Source: Aquilaria yunnanensis (taxonomy: Eukaryota > Streptophyta > Magnoliopsida > Malvales > Thymelaeaceae). From it: 64,000 nucleotides of DNA. Shown here piece after piece: positions 24,159 to 33,929 of this stretch (positions within the stretch are counted from its first letter, which is position 1; each line of letters opens with the position of its first letter). The notes beneath the pieces are model-generated. The model saw only the letters and a list, made by a program, of their open reading frames with translations. It was not told the DNA's origin and made no database searches. The position numbers were made by a program, and so were the translations under genes. Location of the stretch: contig CM077599.1 of NCBI GenBank assembly GCA_039654915.1, positions 82,242,001 through 82,306,000 of the forward strand, written 5' to 3'.

Positions 24159-24699
24159 ATGGCGAGGTCTTCCAGTAATTTTTCCAGTATTGATGACAAT
24201 GTTGTGGTGCCTTACTGTGCTTGCGGACTGCCGTCGGAGCTAAAGATGGCATGGACGAACCATAACGCTGGAAGGAGGTTCTTTGGCTGCAAAAACTATG
24301 GGGTAAGGCATTCACTGTTCTAATGATTGGTATACTGGAAAAACAAAAGATTAGCTTACTTGTTTTGAAATGTTTTTTTCCGTAGGTGCAGAGTAACGTG
24401 TACTGCCGATATAGGCAATGGTATGATGATCCTACTCCAGAACATTGTAGAGTTGTGATTAGGGGCTATTAAGAAGAGTGGATGCAGCTGAGACAGAACT
24501 AAGGAAAGCTTTGGAACTTGCGAAAGTGAAAGAGGCAGAGATACAGCTAGTGCGCGGGAAGAAGCTGAGAATGAAGAAGAAACTGGAAGTGAAAGAAGTT
24601 GAGCTGAAAAAACTTAGCAGAAGGAACAAAATAATTCAGGGGCTTTTGTTTCTCTCGTGGGTGTTGTTTTACTGCTATATATATTTGCTGAGGGTGTGA
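24159..24699 (+). CDS. GRF-type zinc finger / coiled-coil / membrane-anchor gene carried by the MULE
   Basis: Exon 1 (24159-24302) starts at ATG and encodes PYCACGLPSELK and then NAGRRFFGCKNYG. Intron 1 is 24303-24385 (GTAAGG...CGTAG). Exon 2 begins VQSNVYCRYRQWYDD. The Cys residues in CACG, the GRRFFGC block and the final C..W.D match the zf-GRF pattern (CxCG...GRRF..C...C..W.D), a nucleic-acid-binding module. After a one-base shift in the G run at 24462-24465 the frame continues as a charged coiled coil (VDAAETELRKALELAKVKEA) and a C-terminal hydrophobic segment (GLLFLSWVLFYCYIYLL). Plant GRF proteins of the At4g04775 type share this architecture (from memory). Without the shift it stops at 24471. 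Confidence 0.7.
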
Positions 24700-25300
24700 G
24701 GTATGTGGATAATGTAATGAAGAAGGTGGAGCGTAAATGAAGAGGGTGGAGCGTAAATGTCAGGTTAGGGGAGTAAGTGAGAAGGGTTTAATGAGTTGGT
24801 GATTTGCATTTGTAGGTGATATGCATTTGTAGTTAGGAAGGGGCAACGGCAACTGTAGTGTGGCATTGTATGGGTTAGAGGTGCAAAAACCTTAGTTGTA
24901 TAAATGCATATTTTGGTGGCCATGTACAATTTGACTCCCTTATATCCGTAGGCAACTTGGGATTGGACTAATACCAAAAGAAAAATCGTACAGAAGACTT
25001 GAAGTTATTATTTCATTGTAAATTGTAAAAGAAAAATCAAACTAGCTTGATGAATTCCAAAATGGGCAAATGTTATAAGTTCATCTGGTAGTCTCCATAA
25101 CAAACAAGCAGCTAATAGTATCAACAGGACATGTTCAAACATCATCCACCCAAAATGTACACTGTTTTCAACAAAAAAACAACTACGCTTTCATCCTCTA
25201 AACTGAATTAATATACCCCATCTACAGAAAACAACACTTTTCCTGCACAAAAAACAACACCATGTCCACAAAATATATTCACTTTCAGACTTCTAGCTGC

Positions 25301-28300
25301 CTACAACACACTGGAGTGAACACCTCCTCTTAAGAATGAGTTGCCCATTCCTGTTGAACTTCTTTTTTCATTTCTTCCACTGCCAGAGTGTGAACCTGCC
25401 TCCATAGAAGTCTGTGATTGTCTTGTGTCAATGAATGAAGATGTATGGCGCATTGTTCTAGACTTCCCAACAAATGCATTGCTCCTCCAGCTACCCTGAC
25501 TTGGTGTATTATGAACCTGTTGGAAGAGTTAGTAAGTCAGTAAGTATAATTAAAAATGCAAAACTGATACAAACAAAATACTCTTACAGTTTGAGGCTGT
25601 TCTTTAGGTTGCCCTGCTTTTGCCTTCTTTTTCTTGACTGTTTTTGTACTGGAACTTGGCCTTGACTTGCATGTGCTTTTGTTGTGGCCCTTCTGTTTGC
25701 ATATTGAGCAATGGATGGAATTCCCAGTTCTCTTCATCTTGGTGACCCCCTCAGGTTCCCCTGGCTCTCTTCTTCGCTTTTTCTTACTTCTACCTCTACG
25801 AACTTGAACTCTATTTGGTGGTTGAATGGGATTATGGTTAGTGTCTTCCCATTGTTCTAGACTTCTCACTGGACTAATTACATGCTCATAGATTTGTTGG
25901 TGAGTTTGAACCCAATAGCACTGATCAACAAAATATTCAATGTTGTTGTGATTTAGAGAAAGAGCTGAACATGCATATGGTTGCATGGAATTCCAGTTAG
26001 TTTCCATTTCCTACAACTGCAACTTTTCTCATCAATGTCCACTACATGTTGTGCAGTGGGAGTTGCAACTTGGAACTTTGTTCCCCCTGATTCCATTGGC
26101 CAACAATTCCTAGAGTTGTCAATATTCTTGTTTAGTTTCTTTGTGATTTTAGGACACAACTTCCCTGTCCATTTACTCTGGGCTTCCTTTTTCCTAGCAA
26201 TTCGAACCATGATTTTGCATCTAATAATCTCAAGCATAGTCAGAATGGGCTTATCTCTAGCTTCAAGTATAAACCTATTGAAGCATTCACACATATTGTT
26301 CAACAATATATCACACTTTGAGAATTCCCTAAATGCAGACCTACTCCAATGTGAAGGTCGTATTGCATTTAACCATGCCCAAGCATCTGCATCTAATGCC
26401 TTAATTACCTCAATGTGTCTTTTAAATTCCCCTTCATAAGAGCTCCTGGCAGCTGCCCATACATGGTCCCTCAGACTATATCCTGGGAAACTTCCTTTGA
26501 AGTTTGTGTATAGGTGCCTGACACAAAATCTGTACTCTGCCTCTGGAAAGATCTGCTGAACTGCTGGAATCAACCCCTGTGTCAAAAGAAAACCATAAAT
26601 ATTGTTATAAGTGCCTAAATAATGTTATAAGCACACTAGCACAACAACAATAAGCTAACCTTTTGTCTGTCTGACATAAAGGTCCAGTACTGTGACCCAT
26701 CAATTCCAAGTTCTTCAGCCAAGTGAACCAAAAACCAACTCCATGTCTGAAAAGACTCCACTTCAACAACTGCATAAGCAATAGGCCATATGCAGTCATT
26801 GGCATCTATTCCAATTGCTGCCAGAAGTTGTCCTCCATACCTCCCCTTCAAGAAACAGCCGTCCAAACTGATGATTGGCCTGCAACCACTCAAGAAACCT
26901 TGTTTACAACCAGCCAGGCAGATGAAGACTCTTTCAAACATAAGATTGTCCAACCCAAGCAGAAACTGTGTACCAGGGTTTGTGTATCTCAATTCTCCAC
27001 CATAGTCTGCTAACTTCTTATATTGCTCTTCCTCATCACCCCTTAACATCTGTAATGCCAATGTCTTCCCTCTCCCAGCCTTAGATGTATGGATTTTAAT
27101 GTTGAAATCTTGTCTGATCAAATCAACAAGTGCAGCTAGTGGAATTTCAGGATTTGATCTTATAACCTCTAGGTACTCATCTGCAATCCACTGGTAGTTG
27201 GCAAACTTGTTACAAACCTGCCTTGCACATGTATGTTTGTCCTCGAATCTCCTAATCTGCACGCTTGGCTCATCTTTGTACTTTCCAGCAACCAACAGCC
27301 ATGGGCATCCATTCCTGCAGACCACTCTAACCCTTCTCTTGTTATTTTTCTTGAAGTCCACTGGCTGTCTGTTTTTAACAGAGTATGTCCTTACTGCTTT
27401 CTTCAGCATATCAAATGATTGGAAAACCATTTTTAACTTGAACTTCGGATCCTTCATGTCTGTTCTTAGGTTAAACACAGGAACCCTCTCACCCTCATCA
27501 TCACTAGATTCATGAACACTAGCCAACTCACAATCTGAACTTTCATACTCACTGCCATCATCCTTGAATGTGTAGCCCATAACCCTACTACCACTTGACC
27601 GTCCAGCATTTTTACCCTTCTGGTCATCCTCATCTCTACCATCCTTCTCCTTCCTCAAGTTCTCTATATGAGCATCAACTTGAACATTGACATTAATTCC
27701 CTCATCATCAACAGCAATCTCATTATCACTCTCCTCAAACTCGGTATGACAACTGCCACTATCAGTCTTAGACTCTACCCTATAGTCTTCATCCTCACTA
27801 TTGTCAGACTCTGAACTACCTTCCTCAGCCTCATTGTGAGTACCTCCCAACTGCTCTGCCTCAAGGGGAGTACCAGCCAACTGCTCTGCCTTAGGGGGAG
27901 TACCAGCCAACTGCTCTACCTCATAACCACCTTCATGAACTTTATGTCTGACTTCCCCATGCTTTTCCCCATGTTCCATCCCTTCTTCACATCCCAACTC
28001 TTCTGTCATATCATCCACAACACTTCCACCTATTTTTTCACCTTCACCAGGAGTGCTAGGCAAACATAACCTTCTCACTGTTCTATTTCTGATCCCTTGT
28101 TTCATGCCTCTACTAGAAGTACCAGCTGCCCTGTTCTTTAGCTCCTCACCCCCCTCTTCGTCTTCAATTTCCACCAACTTACACTTTGGAGGTGTTAGTG
28201 ATGCTTTTATCTGCTCAACATATTCCATCTCTCGTGCAACAATTTCTTCACAACTCAATTCAACAATGTAAATAACAATTTTGTGCTCATGTGGGAGATT

Positions 28301-28918
28301 GGTATACACCATGTCCATTACATCTTTATCACTCCTCAAATCCCTAAGAATCTCCTCAAGCGGTAGAGAATGGTATGGTAGCGTCCAATAGTAATTCATC
28401 CACCCACTGTAACCCAACTCCTTAACCATTTCATCTATGTCCACTATACTAATTTTATCCATGTGACATAGATCAAAATAATCTTCTATCCCTCCCACAT
28501 ATGCCTTCCATGGCAAATTTGCAAAGTGCCCGCCATGATGTATATTGATGGTGAACCAGAGATCATGTTTGACTGCAACAGAGAGACAGAAATGTAAACA
28601 ACAAAAAGGTCAGACATTATCAATAATAACCCCCAAGCCTACCCACAAAAATGTAAATAATCTTATGGACCCTTCCTCTACTGGTCCCCCACCTCACCAA
28701 CACACATGACCCAACTGCCTTAAAACCTAAAGAAAGAAAAAGAAAAACATATACATACTTGGGCGACGACAACACCATCTAGTTTGTTGACAAAAATGTA
28801 ATATTTTTAATTGGGTCTTGCACTTACGATAATGCCAGTCACCCTCGTCCCCTTTTCTTCGTATCCAATCCTTCGAACGCATTTTCTGGTCCGCCATCTT
28901 CTTCCCTTTCCCTTTCAT
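25301..28918 (-). CDS. MURA-type MULE transposase, four exons, one frameshift
   Basis: Exons on the minus strand: 28918-28828, 28572-26660, 26576-25588 and 25516-25301, all with GT-AG junctions. Phase is kept across the first two joins. The order is an N-terminal region with WFTINIHHGG and YFDLCHM, a long acidic linker with a 30 bp tandem repeat (EQLAGTP), the MuDR DNA-binding region (VRVVCRNGCPW), the MULE catalytic core with Asp in ISLDGCFLKG and in FMSDRQKGL, a SWIM zinc finger (CSCRKWKLTGIPCNH), a CCHC knuckle CSICKQKGHNKSTC, and a Ser-rich tail. The only lesion seen is a two-base excess near 25972-25979, just after the SWIM CNH. Full product would be ~1070 aa. Confidence 0.9.
27836..27915 (-). 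repeat. 30-bp coding tandem repeat in the transposase linker
   Basis: Three imperfect copies of a ~30 bp unit (GAGTACCAGCCAACTGCTCT...) encode EQLAGTPPKA, EQLAGTPLEA and EQLGGTHNEA. The repeat keeps the frame and lies in the acidic linker, so it probably does not affect catalysis. Confidence 0.8.
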
Positions 28919-29100
28919 TGTTCTCGCACTTTCTGGCAACCCAAAATTTCACAGCAATTTGATTCAGATTATCGATAGGGTTAAGGTTAATCAATCAAAC
29001 GGGAAGGACATAGAATGAAGAACAGAGTTTCGGAAACCAGAGACGGATTGAGGAGTGAGGAGTTGGCGCTAATTAACTGGCGTCGCTTCATTATGCCAAG

Positions 29101-29340
29101 CAAACCAACATGGCAACATACATAACCCATATGTGAGACACCTAGACATTGTGGGACCCAAAAAAGGGGTTAGCATAAGTCACATCAGCAAAATCCGTGA
29201 GAGATAACGTCTCATCTGACGATTGGGACTACAATAGGACACGATTCTTAAGTTAAGGGATTTTAAGATACAAAAAAACAGTTAAAGGACCACATTAGGA
29301 AGAACCTAAAAGTTAAGGGACTACAAATGGATTTTACCCC
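29101..29340 (-). repeat. Right TIR of the 5.7 kb MULE
   Basis: Inverted match of the left TIR. The transposase ATG lies 183 bp inside it, so this TIR probably carries the transposase promoter. Confidence 0.93.
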
Positions 29341-29349
29341 AACTATCAT

Positions 29350-30030
29350 TGATCGCAAACTCTCCATTAAAATTGAACTCTCTCTATAAATGTTTAGCAC
29401 TATGTCCGAATAAATACTCCTTCCACTATATATTCTTTATATCATTCACTATTAATAATAATTAATATATAATTTTTTAATTTTAATATTTTAATATATA
29501 AATGAAAAATTATATATAAATTATAAAGGCCTTTTTACCCTTTTTACCCCAAAACTTTGGCAAATCAAACATTTTACCATATCATTTAGTGAAACAATTT
29601 TATAAAAGTGTTCGTAGTTTAATATTTTAATTTTATGTTAGATAGAATAAAAAGACATAAGTTATTTGAATTTTAAAAAATTAAAACGTACTTATAAACT
29701 TTTGAATATATATATTGGGTCGTTGAAGTTTCCAAAATAGTCCCCAGACTTATGTAGAATATACAAATATTTCACTAAAGTTTAAATAATGAATTTTTAG
29801 TCACTTCTAAAAGTGTAAAGAAAGTGACAGGGTAACAACGAAATATTGGAAAGTTACTTTTCCTCATTTGTATGAGGTGTAAACCAAACACATGAAAGTT
29901 AAAAGTTACAATTTTATGAATCTTTATATTTAATAATATTTATCACCACAATTTTATTTCCTAAGATTTTGAAACCTTTGAACCAAACATGAAACGCCGT
30001 ATTAGGATGCTTCCCCCTCCAAACTGCATT
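29350..30030. other. AT-rich spacer between two MULEs
   Basis: No gene seen. AT-rich runs with several stretches of A and T; nothing else assignable. Confidence 0.5.
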
Positions 30031-30344
30031 AGTGGTGGTAGGGTTAAATGCATCCGTGTCCCTAATCCTTAAATGTTGTTCTACTTTGGGCCCTAATGTC
30101 CATTTTGTTTCACTCTCATTTCTAATGTAATTAAAATATTCAACACTCATCCCTAGCATTATTAAATTGCTCCATTTTGCCCTATTTTAGACAGAACATT
30201 TATGATGGACAAATAGATGCCACCTTAGCAGAAGATTATGAGAAAAATCTCAATTTTGATCCTTGAAAACTTGTTTTCTTTCTCAGGAACCCTTAAAATT
30301 TTTTTCATTTGTCAATTTGATAATTACCTTTGTCTTTCTCATTT

Positions 30345-30930
30345 TCAAGCTCCTACTGCCATAAGCTCCTCTTGCCCGAATGCTCCTTCACCATCCTTTC
30401 CCACTTCTAGGCTCATCATCGTACTCATCTGCAGTCTCGCCATACTTAACAAGACCAAGGCCAAGTTCAGTGTTACCAGCACCATCGAGGCCTTCGTCAA
30501 GGCCATTTCAAACCTTACCTCATCTTGCCACATCTTGATTTTGAGCTCGCTAGTAGAGCTAGTGGATTTCCACGACAAGTGCAAGGTGGCGATGCTGGCT
30601 GGGGCAATGATTGTCTTTATGGGTGTGGTTGAGAGCATGAAGGGGGAGGACTTGGCGGGGACGTTATTGGCAGTTCTAGGACTATTGGGGATGTTCGCGG
30701 AGGGGCTAAGGGTGATGATGGAGGGGGGGGAGGATGATGATGGCACTGGTGGAGGTGTTGAAGAGTAAGTGCATGATAAGAAAGGAAAGGGCAGCCATAA
30801 TTTTGATCAGGATGTTTGACAAGAAGGGGTGCCTTAGAGATACATTGAAGATGGAGGAGTTGTCGGGATTTATGGTTGACGTTTCAATGGCGGGGCTAGT
30901 GAGATTTCGAGATAAGGCAAGGGTTTAGAG
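30345..30930 (+). pseudogene. Captured fragment of an ARM-repeat (U-box-like) protein gene
   Basis: The first frame encodes LICSLAILNKTKAKFSVTST, then VAMLAGAMIVFMGVVESM, then LAGTLLAVLGLLGMFAEG. After a frameshift in the G-rich run near 30722-30735 the text continues as ALVEVLKSKCMIRKERAAII and LKMEELSGFMVDVSMAGLV. This helix-rich pattern, with K.RAA.IL and G.....LVEVL, resembles the armadillo repeats at the C-terminus of plant U-box E3 ligases (PUB family). No U-box itself is present. The assignment is by pattern memory. The fragment is intron-less, frameshifted and lies between MULE TIRs. Confidence 0.6.
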
Positions 30931-31139
30931 TAGGGGTATAAATGAACAGAACGTTCGGTGAATTGTTCGGCAGAAGTTCATTTATGTTCATTTATTGAGC
31001 TAAATGAACGAACACAAACACAATTTTCTGTTCGTTTATTTAAACGAACGAACACGAACAAGCCTATGTTCATTCGTTTATGTTCACGAATAGCTCGATT
31101 ATTGTTCTTTTATGTTCATTCATTGTTCGTTTGTTTATT

Positions 31140-31187
<48 letters not shown>

Positions 31188-31462
31188 AATAAACAAACGA
31201 ACAATGAATGAACATAAAAGAATATATATATATATATCGTGAATTTGTTTGTGCTCGTGTATTGCCGTTCATGAACGAGTTCATTCATTTGGTTCATTTA
31301 TTGTTGTTCACGAACACAAACGAATGAACACAAATAATCATTTTGCACTAGACGAACAAACGAATATGAACAAGGCTTGTTAGTGTTCGTGTTCGTTAAA
31401 AACCTAAACGAACGAACACGAACAACTCTCGATCGTGTTCATTCGGTTCATTTACAGCCCTA
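30931..31462. mobile_element. hAT-like non-autonomous element with a 118 bp palindrome (532 bp)
   Basis: Ends TAGGGGTATAAATGAAC and the reverse complement TAGGGCTGTAAATGAAC are inverted matches. The flanks GTTTAGAG (30923-30930) and GTTTGGAG (31463-31470) are an 8 bp target duplication with one mismatch, as in hAT. The interior is full of GAACGAACACGAAC words in both orientations. It contains a perfect palindrome at 31105-31222: two 38 bp arms around a 42 bp AT run. Confidence 0.8.
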
Positions 31463-31842
31463 GTTTGGAGAGCTTTAAACTTTGTTTCAATTGATTTTTT
31501 GTTGGACATGATTTGAATGTAATAGTTTGATTGATGAATTGTGAATTTAGCCTTTTAATTACAGGTGAATCAAATGGTATTGATCCATTTTCAATCTAGG
31601 GTTTGAGAAAACAAAAAGAAAAGATTGAATTTGGGATTCTAAGGAAAAGAACAAGCTTTTAGGAATCAAAATTGGGATTTTTCCTATAATCTTAAACTGA
31701 TGTGGCATTTCTCCATCAACCATAATCTTTCCTGTCTAAAAAAGGGTCAGTTTTGAGAGTGGAGTAAAGTGGATGTTAGATATGAAAGTAAAATAATATT
31801 TAAATATCAGAGACCGCAGATATATTTAATCTAATGGTGGTA

Positions 31843-33002
31843 TTTATTTATAGCTTAAAGAATTAGGGTTTATTCCGGGCTTCAACTTGGGCTTCCTTTA
31901 AAACGTTGGGTGAGAGGAAATAACAATCATGTTACGTGCAGCCCAAAGTGCATAGAATTGTTTAGCCCAGCCATTGGCGAGCTCTCTCCGATGTAAGCCG
32001 CAAAGCAGCTTAAAGAAGAGATAAACGTATTCACTAATCTGGTAGGTAAATTGTACAGATGGTTCATAATATTTAATTATTATTTTATTTTAGTATATAA
32101 TTTATTAATTGTCATATTTTGATTTTGAATCTATTAAATACATTTTATTTTGGTTTTAAATCTATTTAACACATTTCATTCTAGTATACCATTGAAAATT
32201 AAAAAAAGTTCCTCCAGCCACTAAAACTACGAGAACAATTAAAATTTTTAGTATTTAAAATCGAACATAAATGTTAAAAAATAAACACAGTATAAATGTT
32301 AAAAAATAAACATAGTATAAGATAAAAATTCTAATAACATTAAAATATATGAAGAGAAAAAAATCATGTTTTATTTTGGGTATTTTACATTACCTCGTGA
32401 ACTTGGGTTGATATTACAATTATATCCATGCGTTTGGAAATCTACAGTTTTCCACACACACACACACGGTATCTTTTAGCAAATTCAGAAACTAATTTAA
32501 AGTATTTAGTAATTATTCTGAAATTTAAGAACATAATGGCAATACTAGACTAAGTTTAGGGGCAACTGTGAATCATTTTTTTAATTTTTTCCTAAAATGC
32601 CATGGCATGTGATGGTATTGGATTGCACATGCCAAACCAGGCCCGTTTATACCTGTCTACCTTAGAAGCCTTGAGAAAAACTTTTTGAGATTAACATTAG
32701 ATTTTGAATAATTTATAAACAGTAAAAATTAAATTACTAAAACTAAAAGTTAAAAATTACACAACTCTAACAATAACGTCAAATAGAGCCAGAAATAAAT
32801 ACAGACATTTATGTTCTTTTTTTTCCAAAAAAAAAAAGCATTTTAAAATATATTAACTTAAAATTTTTAATTTGTCCACCTCTTTTTAACATTTAAAGTA
32901 TATTCGAATGGAAAAACAACATAGCCTAAATTATTCTGAAATAAGTATTTTATAGGAAAAAAATTTCCATAAAGCAATGAGGAAAATGATCAATCTCCCA
33001 AT
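31843..33002. other. AT-rich intergenic region
   Basis: No gene or element with clear ends was found. It contains a (CA)6 run near 32455 and several short direct repeats such as TGTTAAAAAATAAACA at 32271-32310. Confidence 0.5.
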
Positions 33003-33261
33003 TTGACAATTGTACAACAAGACAAAATTATGCAATTGAAAATTGTCAATTTGTCATTGACCAGAGCCACTACGTCCCACTTCAACCTCACCTGCCTCCG
33101 CAACGCACTTCCCTCCCCACAAGGGCCACAACACAGTCGTCCTTGTTTCCTTCATCCCAATCGAACGGCTGGATGCCTGATGGCTACCGGTTACCGGTAA
33201 TTGGATTTGGAATTCACAGGGCCCAATCGGCCTTATTGAAAAACGGACGGCTGTGATCAGA

Positions 33262-33879
33262 TCAGAAAATATCAAGAATCTCGATGATCGAACGGTTGCA
33301 GAGGGGACACGACCCTCGGTTCAGCCACAGCTCCCTGGAGCAAATCCTGCAGAACGTGTGCCCACAAGGTATGAACGCCGCCCCTTTCTTCCTTCTCATG
33401 CACACGCAACACACCGTCTCGCTCCGACTCTCTCCGCCTCCGCCGCTCTCCTCCTTGCCGTCAGCCTCCTCCAACAGCCTTATCAGCGACATCCGCAGCG
33501 GTGTCCCCGGCGTCGCCCTGAAATGTCGCTCCGCAGCTAATGCCGCTGCTAGATTCATCCGAGAAGATACCGGAGCCTGGTTCAGGCAACCGAGACCCGG
33601 CGACGGTTCCGCTTGGGGACTGACCGGCGATGCCTCCCGGTGTTGATCATTTCGGCTGGTTGTCTCTTCTTCGTCGGCATCGCCGTCGTGAGAGTTTACG
33701 GGGGTTGACCCGGAACTACAAGTGGCTCCGCAACAGACGATGCACCTCAATCTCAGCTGTCGTTTGACGGTCCTCCTCCTCCGCTCTCCATCCATTTTCT
33801 CCCTCAGAAAACCGCTGATGGTTCTCGCCTCCGTCTCTCTCACCTCCGATTCCTGCAAGATCAGACCGAGTAGACTCAT
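33262..33879 (-). CDS. RING-HC finger protein, probable E3 ubiquitin ligase (205 aa)
   Basis: A single-exon gene with start ATG at 33879 (MSLLGLILQES) and stop TAG at 33264-33262. The N-terminal part is basic (GERRRRTVKRQLRLR), followed by a Cys-rich IVCCGATC, an acidic/Ser-rich middle, and a conserved GTPLRMSLIRLLEE block. A C3HC4 RING is at the C-terminus: C157, C160, C172, H174, C177, C180, C191, C194. All zinc ligands are present. RING-HC proteins recruit an E2 and transfer ubiquitin. The substrate is not predictable, and no membrane segment or signal peptide is evident. Small intron-less RING genes of this layout are common in plants. GC-rich coding DNA contrasts with the AT-rich flanks. 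Confidence 0.88.
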   Translation of the reverse strand: MSLLGLILQESEVRETEARTISGFLREKMDGERRRRTVKRQLRLRCIVCCGATCSSGSTPVNSHDGDADEEETTSRNDQHREASPVSPQAEPSPGLGCLNQAPVSSRMNLAAALAAERHFRATPGTPLRMSLIRLLEEADGKEESGGGGESRSETVCCVCMRRKKGAAFIPCGHTFCRICSRELWLNRGSCPLCNRSIIEILDIF

Positions 33880-33929
33880 TTCGCCAAGAACCCAAATCCA
33901 AGAAACACCGAATCGATGAACATACAAAA

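Larger units (their letters stand above)
23658..29340 (-). mobile_element. Complete two-gene Mutator-like element (MULE), 5683 bp
   Basis: TIRs of ~240 bp (23658-23897 and 29101-29340) start GGGTAAAATCCATTTGTAGTCCC and are highly similar. The flanks AACTGTCAT (23649-23657) and AACTATCAT (29341-29349) form a 9 bp target duplication with one mismatch, as expected for Mutator. Inside are a four-exon MURA-type transposase on the minus strand and a GRF zinc-finger gene on the plus strand. Each reads inward from its own TIR and they converge. Each has one apparent frameshift, so the element is probably no longer autonomous but decayed recently. Confidence 0.95.
30041..31832 (+). mobile_element. Pack-MULE carrying an ARM-repeat gene fragment (1792 bp)
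   Basis: The left arm (30041-~30330) pairs with the reverse complement of ~31570-31832. Shared blocks include TTTTAGACAG, ATGCCAC.T..GTTTAAGATTAT-like text and AAAAATC(T/C)CAATTTTGAT. The flanks AGTGGTGGTA (30031-30040) and AATGGTGGTA (31833-31842) form a 10 bp target duplication with one mismatch. Between the arms is part of a host gene (30345-30930) and a small nested hAT-like element (30931-31462). No transposase is present. A captured gene fragment between MULE TIRs defines a Pack-MULE. Confidence 0.82.

Noticed and set aside
29914..30159. Minus-strand 81-codon frame across the Pack-MULE left edge
   Set aside because: It crosses the target duplication and TIR, so it cannot be an old gene.
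33253..33646. Plus-strand frames overlapping the RING gene
   Set aside because: They are shadows of the GC-rich minus-strand RING gene, whose zinc ligands are all present.
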